Part shown: piece after piece, positions 43,039 through 54,954 of the stretch
Position numbering within the stretch: position 1 is the stretch's first letter
Layout of the letters: each line of letters begins with the position of its first letter
NCBI GenBank assembly: GCA_022843905.1
Contig: JALHMT010000019.1
Coordinates: 38,176 to 102,175, forward strand
From: Rubrivivax sp.
GTDB lineage: Bacteria > Pseudomonadota > Gammaproteobacteria > Burkholderiales > Burkholderiaceae_C
Reading direction: 5' to 3'
DNA: 64,000 nt
Position numbers and translations under genes: made by a program
Notes under the pieces: model-generated
What the model was told of the DNA's origin: nothing
Database searches by the model: none
The model's input: only the letters and a program-made list of their open reading frames with translations

Positions 43039-43877
43039 GTCGGCACCTTCTGCAAGGCCGGCATGCAAGCGGCACGCCAAAGCAGCAAGGGCACGTCGAT
43101 GGCCGAGAGCTTGGGTCGCCTGCTGGCGCTGATGAAGTCCATGGCTTCGATTTTCTCCAGAACGCGCAGGCCGCCCTGCACGACCAGCCGGAGCTCCCAG
43201 CCGGCGCGCCCTGGCACGCGCAACGCCAGCGGCGAGCCCTGGTGCATGAGCAGGCGGGCCCATTCGCACAGCGACCGCACCAAGGCCCGTGCGGCAAGGC
43301 CCTGCGGGTCGGCAAGCAGACTGGCGACGTCCAGGCGGTGCTGCCGCAGGTTCTGCTGCGGCAGGTAGATGCGGCCCCGAGGCAGGTCCACGCTGAGGTC
43401 CTGCCAGAAGTTGATGAGCTGCAGCGCCGAACAGATGGCGTCCGATTGCTGCAGTGAGCGGCCGTCGGCGATGCCGTAGAGATGCATCAGCAGCCGCCCG
43501 ATCGGGTTGGCCGAACGGGCGCAGTAGTCGAGCAATTGCTCTCGGCTGTCGTACGGAGGGTTGCGCACGTCCTGCTCGAAGGCATCCAACAGGGCCATCA
43601 ACAGCGGCTGGGGCAGGGCGTGCGTGCGGCGGCTGGCGGCAATGCCCAGGAACACGGGGCGCCAGCGCGCTGACGGTTCGGCCCCCTGGTAGACGCAGGT
43701 CAAGTCGGAGCGAAAGGCCCCGAGATCCGCCAGGCGCTGTTCGGGCGGGGCATCGCCTTCGTCGGCCAGGTCGTCTGCCGTGCGGGCGAAGTGATAGATG
43801 GCGGACACCGCCGGACGCAAGGCCGGCGGGCAAAGCACCGATGCAACGGGGAAGTTCTCGTAGTGTTCGACGCCCAC
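43035..43877 (-). CDS. hpnC: Hydroxysqualene synthase HpnC
   Basis: 280-residue trans-isoprenyl synthase relative that turns presqualene diphosphate into hydroxysqualene. Motifs are FARTADDLADEGD (near 31) and NFWQDLSVDLPRGRIYLP (near 155). GTG start giving MGVEHYENFPVASVL, the family N-terminus. With hpnD and hpnE it makes squalene from FPP; the squalene-hopene cyclase is not in the window. Confidence 0.92.
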   Translation of the reverse strand: MGVEHYENFPVASVLCPPALRPAVSAIYHFARTADDLADEGDAPPEQRLADLGAFRSDLTCVYQGAEPSARWRPVFLGIAASRRTHALPQPLLMALLDAFEQDVRNPPYDSREQLLDYCARSANPIGRLLMHLYGIADGRSLQQSDAICSALQLINFWQDLSVDLPRGRIYLPQQNLRQHRLDVASLLADPQGLAARALVRSLCEWARLLMHQGSPLALRVPGRAGWELRLVVQGGLRVLEKIEAMDFISASRRPKLSAIDVPLLLWRAACMPALQKVPT

Positions 43878-43925
43878 GGGCGGATTCTCTCCCGGCCTTG
43901 GGCTCCTTCCGAGTCACGGCGGCGC

Positions 43926-43953
43926 GTTGACACCCCGGAAAACGCTTGTATAT
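43926..43953 (+). promoter_or_regulatory. Strong promoter of the RND efflux operon
   Basis: A consensus TTGACA (43926-43931) and TATATT (43948-43953) are separated by 16 nt. It is one of the best sigma-70 promoters in the window and lies 83 nt upstream of the adaptor gene. Confidence 0.75.
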
Positions 43954-43967
43954 TACTGACCGGTCAG
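43954..43967 (+). promoter_or_regulatory. TetR-type palindromic operator
   Basis: ACTGACCGGTCAGT is a perfect 14-bp palindrome, immediately downstream of the -10 box and across the start site, followed by another TCAGTAG half-site. The sequence is typical of TetR/AcrR-family operators and its position predicts repression. No tetR gene is adjacent. Confidence 0.65.
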
Positions 43968-44036
43968 TCAGTAGTGATGAATCTGTTCGTGTTCTCTCAG
44001 GTCGAACCCTTGCCTTTTCTTGGCTGAAAGCCCGCC

Positions 44037-45158
44037 ATGGAACTCCAAACCCGTTCGTTGTGGCTTTGCGCCCTCGCCGTGGCGCTCGTCGGCTGTTCGA
44101 AGCCGCCGCCCGAACCCGAGCCAGTGCGGGCCGTCAGAACGATGACGGTGCAGTCCGGGGCGTCGGGCGGCGTGGCCGAATACGCGGCCGACATCCGTGC
44201 CCGCACCGAGGCGCGTCTGGCCTTTCGGGTCGGCGGCAAGCTGGTCGCCCGACCGGCTGAAGTGGGCATGACGGTGAAAGCCGGTCAGGTGCTGGCCCGA
44301 CTCGACCCAGAAGACCTGCGTCAGGCCGAAACATCGTCGCGCGCCGCGCTGGCGTCCGCAGAAGCCCAGCTCGAACTGGTTTCTGCGGAGTTTCGGCGCT
44401 ACAAGGAGTTGCGCGACCAGGGCTTCATCAGCTCGCTCGAGCTGGAGCGTCGAAGCACCTCGTTGAAGGCCGCTCAGGCGCAGGCCGAGCAGGCGCGCGC
44501 CCAATTCGGCGTGCAGCGCAACCAGGCGGCCTACACCACCCTCCTGGCCCCTGGGGCGGGCGTCGTGACGGGTGTGGAGGTCGAGGTGGGGGGTGTCGTG
44601 GGCGCCGGCTCGCCGGTGTTGCGTCTGGCGTTGAACGGCCCGCGCGACGTCGTCTTCTCGGTGCCCGAGCAGGCGGTCGCCTCGCTCAAGTTGCTGCAGG
44701 GCAAACCCGGCGCGCTGCGCGTCAAGACCTGGGGAGGGACTGCGGAGTTGCCGGCCACCCTGCGCGAGATCGCTGCTGCGGCCGACCCCGCGACGCGCAC
44801 CTACCTGGCCCGGGCCGCCATGGGCCAGGCTCCGTTGCAGCTGGGGCAGACCGCCACGGTCATGATCGATCTGCCGGCCTTGCCCGGCATCGCCCGCCTG
44901 CCCCTGGCAGCCGTGACCCGGGTCAAGGACCAGTCCGCCGTCTGGGTGGTCGACCGCCCGACGATGACCTTGAAGCTGCAGCCCGTGGCGGTGGGCGGCG
45001 CCGATGGCAACGAGGTCGTCATCACCGAGGGCCTGAAGCCCGGTCAGGACGTGGTGGTTGCCGGGGTGCACGTGTTGAGTGCAGGGCAGAAGGTCAAGTT
45101 CTTCGGTGCGCCTTCCGTGGCGGCTGCGGCGGCCGATGCCGCTTCGGCTCGGCGCTGA
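44037..45158 (+). CDS. RND efflux periplasmic adaptor (membrane fusion lipoprotein)
   Basis: 373 residues with a lipoprotein signal (LVGC near residue 20). A barrel-sandwich lipoyl domain (ARLAFRVGGKLVARPAEVGMTVKAGQVLARLDP, 58-90), an alpha-hairpin coiled coil (about 95-160), a beta-barrel and a membrane-proximal domain follow. It links the inner-membrane pump to an outer-membrane channel. The pump gene follows 4 nt after the stop. Controlled by the TTGACA promoter and palindrome upstream. Confidence 0.92.
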   Translation: MELQTRSLWLCALAVALVGCSKPPPEPEPVRAVRTMTVQSGASGGVAEYAADIRARTEARLAFRVGGKLVARPAEVGMTVKAGQVLARLDPEDLRQAETSSRAALASAEAQLELVSAEFRRYKELRDQGFISSLELERRSTSLKAAQAQAEQARAQFGVQRNQAAYTTLLAPGAGVVTGVEVEVGGVVGAGSPVLRLALNGPRDVVFSVPEQAVASLKLLQGKPGALRVKTWGGTAELPATLREIAAAADPATRTYLARAAMGQAPLQLGQTATVMIDLPALPGIARLPLAAVTRVKDQSAVWVVDRPTMTLKLQPVAVGGADGNEVVITEGLKPGQDVVVAGVHVLSAGQKVKFFGAPSVAAAAADAASARR

Positions 45159-45162
45159 GCTC

Positions 45163-48100
45163 ATGGAGACGTTCCCGACCCCCAGCCCCGCTGAGCAATC
45201 GCAAGGCGATCGATTCAACCTTTCGCGCTGGGCACTGCAACACCCCGCGCTCACGCGCTACCTGATGATCGTCCTGATGGTGCTCGGCGTCGCCGCGTAC
45301 TTCCAGCTCGGTCAGGACGAGGACCCGCCCTTCACCTTCCGGGCGATGGTGGTGCAGGTCTACTGGCCCGGCGCGTCGGCGCAGCAGATGGCCGAACAGG
45401 TCACCGACAAGATCGAGCGCGCGCTCCAGGAGGTGCCGTACGCCGACAAGATCCGCAGCTTCACGAAGCCCGGTGAATCCGTCACCTTCCTCGAACTGGA
45501 AGACTCATCGCCGCCCAAGGAAGTGCAGGGCACCTGGTACCAGGCGCGCAAGAAGATCTCTGACATGCGGTCGACGCTCCCGGCCGGCGTCATCGGTCCG
45601 GTCTTCAACGACGACTTCGGGGATGTCTACGGCTCCATCTTCGCGCTTTCGGCAGACGGCTTCAGCCGGGAGGAGTTGCGCGTGCAGGCCGAACGCATCC
45701 GGCAACGCCTGCTGCAGGTGCCCGACATCGGCAAGGTCGAGATCTTCGGCGCGCAGCCCGAGAAGATCTTCGTCGAGATCTCGCAGCGGCGCCTGGCGCA
45801 GATGGGCCTGGACATGGGCCAGGTCATCGCGCAGATCGGTGCGCAGAACGCCGTCGAGGGTGCCGGGCAGCTCAACGCCGGCGCCGAGTACCTGGCGGTG
45901 CGCGTGGGCGGGCAGTTCAACTCGGTCGAGCAGCTGCAGCAGTTCCCGATCCGCGCGATCAATCCGACCACCGGCGTGGCCAGCAACCTGCGCCTGTCCG
46001 ACATCGCACGGGTCGTGCGCGGATATGCGGATCCGCCGTCCACCAAGGTGCGCCACCAGGGCAAGGAGGTGATCGCGCTGGGAGTGTCGATGTCCAAGGG
46101 CGGCGACATCATCGCCCTGGGCAAGGCCCTGCGTGCCGAGACCGACCGGATTGCGGCCGACCTTCCTGCCGGCATCCAGCTCGAACAGGTGCAGGACCAG
46201 CCGCGCGCCGTGGCCAAGTCGGTCAACGAGTTCGTCGCCGTGCTCATCGAGGCCGTGGTCATCGTGCTGGCCGTCAGCTTCATCAGCCTGGGCCTGCACC
46301 TGAAGCCGCTGCGCGTGGACATCTGGCCCGGGCTGGTGGTGGGCATCACGATTCCACTCGTGCTGGCGATCACCTTCGTCACCATGTTCTATTGGGGCGT
46401 GGGCCTGCACAAGATATCGCTGGGCTCGCTCATCATCGCGCTGGGCCTGCTGGTCGACGACGCCATCATCGCCGTCGAGATGATGGTCAGAAAGCTCGAA
46501 GAGGGCTACGACAAGATGCGCGCCGCCACCTTCGCCTACGAGGCGACGGCGATGCCCATGCTCACCGGCACGCTGATCACGGCCGCGGGATTCCTGCCCA
46601 TCGGCCTGGCCCAGTCGGTGACCGGCGAGTACACCTTCGCCATCTTCGCGGTGACGGCCGCTGCGCTGGTCATCTCCTGGGTGGTGTCGGTCTACTTCGT
46701 GCCCTATCTGGGCGCCCTGCTGCTGCGCACGCGCGCAGGGGCGGACGGAGGCGAAGCGCACGAACTCTTCGACACGCCCTTCTATTCGCGCTTCCGGCGT
46801 GTCGTGCGCTGGTGCGTGGACCACCGCTGGATCACCATCGGCCTGACGGTGCTGACCTTTGCGCTGGGCATCGTCGGCATGGGGCGCGTCCAGCAGCAGT
46901 TCTTCCCTGATTCGAGCCGACCCGAACTGCTGGTGGACCTGTGGCTGCCAGAGGGATCCACCCTGCAGCAGAGCGAGGAGATCGCCAAGCGATTCGAAGC
47001 GCGGCTGATGGCCGAGCCCGGCGTGGCCTCGGTCACCACCTGGGTCGGTTCCGGCGTGCCGCGCTTCTACCTGCCGCTGGACCAGATCTTCCCGCAGGCC
47101 AACGCCAGCCAGAGCATCGTGCTGCCCAAGGACCTGAAGGAGCGGGAGGCGCTGCGATTGAAGCTGCCCCGCCTGATGGCCGAGGAGTTCCCCGAGGTGC
47201 GCGCACGGGTCAAGCTGCTGCCCAACGGTCCGCCCGTGGCCTACCCGGTGATGTTCCGCGTCATCGGCATCGAGGCCGGCGAAGTGCGCCAGTGGGCCGA
47301 CAAGGCCCGCGATGTCCTGGCGGCCAATCCGAACATGCGGGGCGTCAACGACAACTGGCACGAGTCGATCAAGGTGCTGCGCCTGGAGATCGACCAGGAC
47401 AAGGCGCGCGCCCTGGGTCTGACCAGCCAGACCATCGCCCAGGCCTCCAGGGTGATTCTCAGCGGCAGCACCATCGGCCAGTATCGTGAAGGCGACAAGC
47501 TCCTGGACATCGTGCTGCGCCAGCCTGCTGAGGAGCGCCGGGTCATCACCGACCTGGCCAACGCCTACATCCCGACGGCCAGCGGGCGCTCGATCCCCTT
47601 GTCGCAGATCGCCACCACCACGTTCACGTGGGAGCCGGGGGTCCTTTGGCGCTCTGGCCGCAACTTCGCGGTGACGGTGCAGGGCGACGTCGTCGAGGGC
47701 CTTCAGGGACCCACGGTGACGGCGCAGGTGTGGCCGGAGCTGCAGAAGCTCGCCGCCACCATGCCGCCGGGCTACCGCATCGAGGTGGCCGGTGCCGTGG
47801 AAGAGTCGAGCAAGGGTCAGGGCTCCATCGCGGCTGGCGTGCCGGTGATGCTCTTCATCATCTTCACCCTGCTGATGCTGCAGTTGCAGAGCTTCAGCCG
47901 CGCCATGCTGGTGTTCCTGACCGGACCACTGGGCATCGCCGGCGTGGCTGCTGCGCTGCTGCTGCTGAACCGCCCCTTCGGCTTCGTCGCGCTGCTGGGG
48001 GTGATCGCGCTGATGGGCATGATCATGCGCAACTCGGTGATCCTGATCGACCAGATCGAGCAGGACCGCCGCCGCGGCGTGGATGCGATCGAGGCCGTGG

Positions 48101-48318
48101 TGGAGGCCGCCGTTCGGCGCTTCCGGCCCATCGTGCTGACGGCAGCAGCGGCCGTGCTGGCGATGATCCCCTTGTCGCGCAGCGTCTTCTGGGGGCCGAT
48201 GGCGGTGGCCATCATGGGCGGCCTGCTGGTCGCCACGGTGCTCACGCTGCTGGCCCTGCCGGCCATGTATGCGGCATGGTTCCGCATCCGCGGCGGCGAC
48301 GGCGGGCGCGCGGTCTAG
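45163..48318 (+). CDS. RND multidrug/solute efflux pump
   Basis: 1051-residue inner-membrane proton antiporter of the AcrB superfamily. Twelve helices and two large periplasmic loops are expected. TM4 carries LGLLVDDAIIAVEMM with the paired proton-relay aspartates; the second half has MGMIMRNSVILIDQIEQDRRRG. Sequence style (DEDPPFTFRAMVVQVYWPGASAQQM) is nearer to the VexF/NolG-like branch than to AcrB itself. No outer-membrane factor is encoded next to it. Substrates unknown. ATG at 45163 is chosen; in-frame upstream codons lie inside the adaptor gene. Confidence 0.92.
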   Translation: METFPTPSPAEQSQGDRFNLSRWALQHPALTRYLMIVLMVLGVAAYFQLGQDEDPPFTFRAMVVQVYWPGASAQQMAEQVTDKIERALQEVPYADKIRSFTKPGESVTFLELEDSSPPKEVQGTWYQARKKISDMRSTLPAGVIGPVFNDDFGDVYGSIFALSADGFSREELRVQAERIRQRLLQVPDIGKVEIFGAQPEKIFVEISQRRLAQMGLDMGQVIAQIGAQNAVEGAGQLNAGAEYLAVRVGGQFNSVEQLQQFPIRAINPTTGVASNLRLSDIARVVRGYADPPSTKVRHQGKEVIALGVSMSKGGDIIALGKALRAETDRIAADLPAGIQLEQVQDQPRAVAKSVNEFVAVLIEAVVIVLAVSFISLGLHLKPLRVDIWPGLVVGITIPLVLAITFVTMFYWGVGLHKISLGSLIIALGLLVDDAIIAVEMMVRKLEEGYDKMRAATFAYEATAMPMLTGTLITAAGFLPIGLAQSVTGEYTFAIFAVTAAALVISWVVSVYFVPYLGALLLRTRAGADGGEAHELFDTPFYSRFRRVVRWCVDHRWITIGLTVLTFALGIVGMGRVQQQFFPDSSRPELLVDLWLPEGSTLQQSEEIAKRFEARLMAEPGVASVTTWVGSGVPRFYLPLDQIFPQANASQSIVLPKDLKEREALRLKLPRLMAEEFPEVRARVKLLPNGPPVAYPVMFRVIGIEAGEVRQWADKARDVLAANPNMRGVNDNWHESIKVLRLEIDQDKARALGLTSQTIAQASRVILSGSTIGQYREGDKLLDIVLRQPAEERRVITDLANAYIPTASGRSIPLSQIATTTFTWEPGVLWRSGRNFAVTVQGDVVEGLQGPTVTAQVWPELQKLAATMPPGYRIEVAGAVEESSKGQGSIAAGVPVMLFIIFTLLMLQLQSFSRAMLVFLTGPLGIAGVAAALLLLNRPFGFVALLGVIALMGMIMRNSVILIDQIEQDRRRGVDAIEAVVEAAVRRFRPIVLTAAAAVLAMIPLSRSVFWGPMAVAIMGGLLVATVLTLLALPAMYAAWFRIRGGDGGRAV

Positions 48319-48350
48319 AATACGCGGTTCCTCGGGCCGTCATTTCCCGT

Positions 48351-48395
48351 CGGGGCGCACTTTCGAGGGCCTGCTGGGCCCGAAGGTCCGCCCCG
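48351..48395 (+). promoter_or_regulatory. Long stable hairpin between the efflux pump and tRNA-Leu
   Basis: CGGGGCG (48351-48357) pairs with CGCCCCG (48389-48395); inside it ACTTTC (48359-48364) pairs with GAAGGT (48382-48387) and GGGCC (48367-48371) with GGCCC (48377-48381), about 18 bp with one mismatch and one bulge. No T-run follows. It may be a weak terminator of the pump gene or a tRNA-precursor processing element. Confidence 0.5.
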
Positions 48396-48409
48396 TCTGT
48401 CCTGCATCA

Positions 48410-48496
48410 GCGCGGGTGGCGAAATTGGTAGACGCACCAGGTTTAGGTCCTGACGCCTTCACGGGCGTGCCGGTTCGAGTCCGGCCCCGCGCACCA
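48410..48496 (+). tRNA. tRNA-Leu (anticodon UAG)
   Basis: 87 nt with encoded CCA. Acceptor stem GCGCGGG pairs with CCCGCGC; a long variable arm (GACGCCTTCACGGGCGT) marks a type II tRNA. The anticodon loop TTTAGGT gives UAG, reading CUA and other CUN codons. A TAGAAT -10-like box lies about 90 nt upstream (48316-48321). Confidence 0.95.
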
Positions 48497-48525
48497 GATC
48501 CAACAACAGTCTTCAGAGAAGCACC

Positions 48526-49836
48526 ATGTCCGTCAACGTCGAAACGCTCGAAAAACTGGAACGCCGCATCACGCTGAACGTGGCTGCGACCGAGATCAAC
48601 CAGGAGATCGACAGCCGCCTGCGCAAGCTGTCCCGCACCGTCAAGGCCGACGGCTTCCGCCCCGGCAAGGTGCCGATGTCGGTGGTCGCGCAGCGCTACG
48701 GGTACTCCGTGCAGTACGAAGTGGTCAACGACCGCGTCGGCCAGGCCTTCTCGCAGGCCGCCACCGAGGCCAAGCTGCGTGTGGCCGGGCAACCGCGCAT
48801 CACCCAGAAGGAAGAGGCCCCCGAAGGCCAGCTGGTCTTCGACGCCGTCTTCGAGGTCTATCCCGAGGTCAAGCTCGGTGACCTGAGCGGGGCCGAGGTC
48901 GAGAGCGTCAGCACCGAGGTGACCGAGGCCGCGATCGACCGCACCGTCGACATCCTGCGCAAGCAGCGCCGCAGCTTCGGCCAGCGCCCAGCCGCCGAAG
49001 GCGCCCAGGAAACCGACCGCGTGACCATCGACTTCGAAGGCAAGATCGACGGCGAGCCCTTTGCCGGCGGCAAGGCCGAAGGCTTCCAGTTCATCATCGG
49101 CGAAGGCCAGATGCTCGAGCAGTTCGACCAGGCCGTTCGTGGCATGAAGGTCGGCCAGAGCAAGACCTTCCCGCTGCAGTTTCCGGCCGACTACCACGGG
49201 CAGGACGTGGCAGGCAAGGAAGCCGACTTCATGGTGACGATGAAGAAGGCCGAGGCGCAGACTCTCCCGCCGGTCGACGAGGCCTTCGCCAAGGCACTCG
49301 GCATCCCGGACGCCACCGTCGAAGGCCTGCGTGCCGACGTGAAGAAGAACCTCGAGCGCGAGGTGAAGTTCCGCGTGCAGTCGCGCAACAAGGCGGCGGT
49401 GATGGAAGCGCTGAGCAAGGCTGCCGAACTGGACGTGCCCAACGCCCTGGTGGCGGGTGAACTCGAGCGCATGATCCAGGCCGCCCGGGCGGACCTGAAA
49501 CAGCGCGGCGTCAAGGACGCCGACACGGCGCCGATTCCCGAGGACATGTTCCGTCCCCAGGCCGAGCGTCGCGTGCGCCTGGGTCTGGTGGTGTCCGAGC
49601 TGGTGCGCACGCACAACCTGCAGGCCAGGCCGGATCAGCTCCAGGCGCACATCGAAGAGCTCAGCCAGAGCTACGAGAAGCCGGCCGACGTGGTGCGCTG
49701 GTATCTGGGCGACCGTCAGCGCATGGCCGAGGTGGAGGCGGTGGTGATCGAGAACAACGTCACCGCGTTCGTCCTCGGTCAGGCGAAGGTGATCGACAAG
49801 GTGCTACCGTTCGAAGAGTTGATGTCTGCTGCCTGA
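48526..49836 (+). CDS. tig: Trigger factor, ribosome-associated chaperone
   Basis: 436 residues. The N-terminal ribosome-binding domain (with [17 protein letters not shown] near 45) is followed by an FKBP-type prolyl isomerase domain (about 160-245: [19 protein letters not shown]) and a C-terminal helical chaperone domain. It heads the tig-clpP-clpX-lon cluster; clpP begins 5 nt downstream. Confidence 0.97.
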   Translation: MSVNVETLEKLERRITLNVAATEINQEIDSRLRKLSRTVKADGFRPGKVPMSVVAQRYGYSVQYEVVNDRVGQAFSQAATEAKLRVAGQPRITQKEEAPEGQLVFDAVFEVYPEVKLGDLSGAEVESVSTEVTEAAIDRTVDILRKQRRSFGQRPAAEGAQETDRVTIDFEGKIDGEPFAGGKAEGFQFIIGEGQMLEQFDQAVRGMKVGQSKTFPLQFPADYHGQDVAGKEADFMVTMKKAEAQTLPPVDEAFAKALGIPDATVEGLRADVKKNLEREVKFRVQSRNKAAVMEALSKAAELDVPNALVAGELERMIQAARADLKQRGVKDADTAPIPEDMFRPQAERRVRLGLVVSELVRTHNLQARPDQLQAHIEELSQSYEKPADVVRWYLGDRQRMAEVEAVVIENNVTAFVLGQAKVIDKVLPFEELMSAA

Positions 49837-49841
49837 AGGGG

Positions 49842-50465
49842 ATGATGATGAGCGTGTCTGGCGTGTCTGATACCGTGGGTCTGGGCATGGTGCCCATCGT
49901 CATCGAGCAGTCGGGACGCGGCGAGCGCGCCTATGACATCTACAGCCGGCTGCTGCGCGAGCGCATCATCTTCCTGGTCGGCCCCGTGAACGACGGCACC
50001 GCCAATCTGGTGGTCGCCCAGATGCTGTTCCTGGAGAGCGAGAACCCGGACAAGGACATCTTCCTGTACATCAACTCGCCCGGCGGCAGCGTCAGCGCGG
50101 GCCTGTCGATCTACGACACGATGCAGTTCATCAAGCCCGACGTCTCCACGCTGTGCATGGGCATGGCCGCCAGCATGGGCTCGTTCCTGCTGATGGCCGG
50201 CGCCAAGGGCAAGCGCGCGGCGCTGCCCAATGCCCGCGTGATGATCCACCAGCCCTCGGGCGGTGCGCAGGGGCAGGCTACGGACATCGAGATCCAGGCG
50301 CGCGAGATCATCAAGACCCGTGAACAGCTCAATCGCATCTACGCCGACCGTACTGGCCAGCCGCTGGAGCGCATCGCGGCCGACATGGAGCGCGACATGT
50401 GGATGTCGCCGACCGAGGCCAAGGAGTACGGCTTGATCGACCAGGTGCTCGACCGCCGCGCTTGA
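49842..50465 (+). CDS. clpP: ATP-dependent Clp protease proteolytic subunit
   Basis: 207-residue serine peptidase that forms two heptameric rings. The catalytic serine is in GMAASMGSF (about 109), the histidine in [10 protein letters not shown] (about 134) and the aspartate in the later DRTGQP region. Start is one of three successive Met codons. It partners ClpX, encoded 181 bp downstream. Confidence 0.97.
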   Translation: MMMSVSGVSDTVGLGMVPIVIEQSGRGERAYDIYSRLLRERIIFLVGPVNDGTANLVVAQMLFLESENPDKDIFLYINSPGGSVSAGLSIYDTMQFIKPDVSTLCMGMAASMGSFLLMAGAKGKRAALPNARVMIHQPSGGAQGQATDIEIQAREIIKTREQLNRIYADRTGQPLERIAADMERDMWMSPTEAKEYGLIDQVLDRRA

Positions 50466-50646
50466 TCGGGCGGTCAAGCCGGGTCGGATGACCTGGCCTC
50501 GCTGCTGAAGCTTTCGATGTGCTCGACCTCCGGGTCGATGCCCTGCCTGCGTCCGGAAAGGGGGCCTTTTCGGGCGCAGCCCCGCTGCTGCAGTTGGTCT
50601 ATGATGCGCGGCAGTCTTCACAGCATCTTCGCGCACACGTACATCC

Positions 50647-51915
50647 ATGGCCGACAAGAAGGGCGCCTCCGGCGAGAAAGTTCTCTACTGCTCCTTTTGC
50701 GGCAAGAGCCAGCACGAGGTGAAGAAGCTCATCGCGGGCCCGTCGGTCTTCATCTGCGACGAGTGCATCGAGCTGTGCAACGACATCATTCGCGACGAAG
50801 TGCCTGCCGAGACGGGCACTGCCAAGACGGCGCGTTCCGATCTTCCGGTGCCTACCGAGATCAAGGCCATCCTCGATCAGTACGTGATCGGGCAGGACGT
50901 CGCCAAGCGCACGCTGTCGGTGGCCGTCTACAACCACTACAAGCGCCTCAAGCACATGGGCGCGGGCGGCAAGGACGAGGTCGAACTGACCAAGAGCAAC
51001 ATCCTGCTGATCGGGCCGACGGGTTCGGGCAAGACCTTGCTGGCCCAGACCCTGGCGCGCCTTCTGAACGTGCCCTTCGTCATCGCCGATGCCACCACGC
51101 TCACTGAAGCGGGCTACGTGGGCGAAGACGTCGAGAACATCATCCAGAAGCTGCTGCAGAACTGCAACTACGACGTCGAGCGCGCTCAGCGCGGCATCGT
51201 CTACATCGACGAGATCGACAAGATCTCGCGCAAGGCCGACAACCCCAGCATCACGCGTGACGTGTCGGGCGAAGGCGTGCAGCAGGCGCTGCTGAAACTG
51301 GTCGAAGGCACGATGGCCAGCGTGCCCCCGCAGGGCGGCCGCAAGCACCCGAACCAGGACTTCCTGCAGATCGATACCACGAACATCCTGTTCATCTGCG
51401 GCGGAGCCTTCGACGGTCTGGAAAAGGTCATCCAGGCGCGAACCGAACGCTCGGGAATCGGTTTTGCCGCCACGGTGCACAGCAAGAACGAGAAGAAGGC
51501 CGCCGACGTGTTCCGTGCGGCGGAGCCCGAGGATCTGATCAAGTTCGGCCTCATCCCCGAACTGGTGGGTCGTCTGCCGGTGGTCGCCACGCTGGGCGAA
51601 CTCACGGAAGAAGCGATGGTGCAGATCCTGACCGAACCGCGCAACGCGCTGGTCAAGCAGTACCAGCGGCTCTTCTCGATGGACGGCGTCGAGCTCGAAA
51701 TCCGTCCCTCGGCCCTGGCCGCCATCGCGCGAAAGGCCCTGGCCCGGAAGACCGGGGCGCGCGGACTGCGCTCCATCATCGAGCATTCGCTGATCGACAC
51801 CATGTTCGACCTGCCCACCCTGGACGGCGTGGCCAAGGTGGTGGTCGACGAGCACATCATCGAGGACGGCGCCAAGCCGCTGCTGGTGTACCGCGAGCAC
51901 AAGGCGAGTGCCTGA
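50647..51915 (+). CDS. clpX: ATP-dependent Clp protease ATPase subunit ClpX
   Basis: 422-residue AAA+ unfoldase. An N-terminal zinc-binding dimer domain (CSFCGKSQ and [11 protein letters not shown], residues 14-45) precedes Walker A (GPTGSGKT, near 122) and Walker B (VYIDEIDKI). The pore loop lies near GYVGEDVE, and the ClpP-docking IGF-type loop reads SGIGFAA (about 275). It unfolds tagged substrates for ClpP. Confidence 0.97.
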   Translation: MADKKGASGEKVLYCSFCGKSQHEVKKLIAGPSVFICDECIELCNDIIRDEVPAETGTAKTARSDLPVPTEIKAILDQYVIGQDVAKRTLSVAVYNHYKRLKHMGAGGKDEVELTKSNILLIGPTGSGKTLLAQTLARLLNVPFVIADATTLTEAGYVGEDVENIIQKLLQNCNYDVERAQRGIVYIDEIDKISRKADNPSITRDVSGEGVQQALLKLVEGTMASVPPQGGRKHPNQDFLQIDTTNILFICGGAFDGLEKVIQARTERSGIGFAATVHSKNEKKAADVFRAAEPEDLIKFGLIPELVGRLPVVATLGELTEEAMVQILTEPRNALVKQYQRLFSMDGVELEIRPSALAAIARKALARKTGARGLRSIIEHSLIDTMFDLPTLDGVAKVVVDEHIIEDGAKPLLVYREHKASA

Positions 51916-52001
51916 GCGCGTACGGTCGTCCTCCCCGGCCCCCGGGCCGGTATTGCATTCGCACGCTCGGGCCCCACGTGGGTCTGAGAAAGTGAGGTTA
52001 T

Positions 52002-54431
<2,430 letters not shown>

Positions 54432-54434
54432 CCG

Positions 54435-54464
54435 TTGCGCGAACTGCAGGAGTCTGCATATAAT
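54435..54464 (+). promoter_or_regulatory. Promoter of the tRNA-Gly gene
   Basis: TTGCGC (54435-54440) and a consensus TATAAT (54459-54464), 18 nt apart, begin just after lon. The start near 54471 leaves a 90-nt leader before tRNA-Gly. Confidence 0.65.
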
Positions 54465-54561
54465 GCGAGGCTCCACGCGGCCCGGCTGAAGAGTTTGAAC
54501 GGGCTGCGAGGTCGAAGAGTACCAAGCTGGAGTCTTCCAAGATGGACAGACCCTAGCAAAT

Positions 54562-54637
54562 GCGGGAATAGCTCAGTTGGTAGAGCGCAACCTTGCCAAG
54601 GTTGAGGTCGCGAGTTCGAGCCTCGTTTCCCGCTCCA
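54562..54637 (+). tRNA. tRNA-Gly (anticodon GCC)
   Basis: 76 nt with CCA. Acceptor GCGGGAA pairs with TTCCCGC; anticodon stem CAACC/GGTTG with loop TTGCCAA gives GCC; T-loop GTTCGAGCC is canonical. Confidence 0.96.
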
Positions 54638-54690
54638 GTTTGTCGTCTTCGCTGTGCCGGATCGGCACAGCCGGTGGCGCAAGAGAACAA

Positions 54691-54715
54691 GGGAAGCAGA
54701 TGCTTCCCTTTTTTT
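54691..54715 (+). terminator. Intrinsic terminator after tRNA-Gly
   Basis: GGGAAGC (54691-54697) pairs with GCTTCCC (54702-54708) around AGAT and is followed by seven T. It separates tRNA-Gly from tRNA-Cys. Confidence 0.85.
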
Positions 54716-54758
54716 CGACAGCTCGGCGACCGGGCTGTTGTGTGAAAATTCAGGTCAC

Positions 54759-54832
54759 GGCGCGATAGCAAAGCGGTTATGCAACGGATTGCAAATCCGT
54801 CCAGTCCGGTTCGACTCCGGATCGCGCCTCCA
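54759..54832 (+). tRNA. tRNA-Cys (anticodon GCA)
   Basis: 74 nt with CCA. Acceptor GGCGCGA pairs with TCGCGCC; anticodon stem ACGGA/TCCGT with loop TTGCAAA gives GCA; T-loop GTTCGACTC is canonical. Confidence 0.96.
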
Positions 54833-54954
54833 CCATTTCACGCCTTCGGCCGCGCTGCCTGCCCTCTGGGCAGCCCAGCAGCCTCCAGTCGCCCGCAGAG
54901 CAGCCGATAAATGGAGTCCGGCACCACTTCCCATGGGTGCCGCCGCGTCTCCTC

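Noticed and set aside
51973..51982. Palindrome CCCACGTGGG 20 nt before lon
   Set aside because: A 10-bp palindrome in high-GC DNA without a promoter or known regulator match is not strong enough to call an operator.
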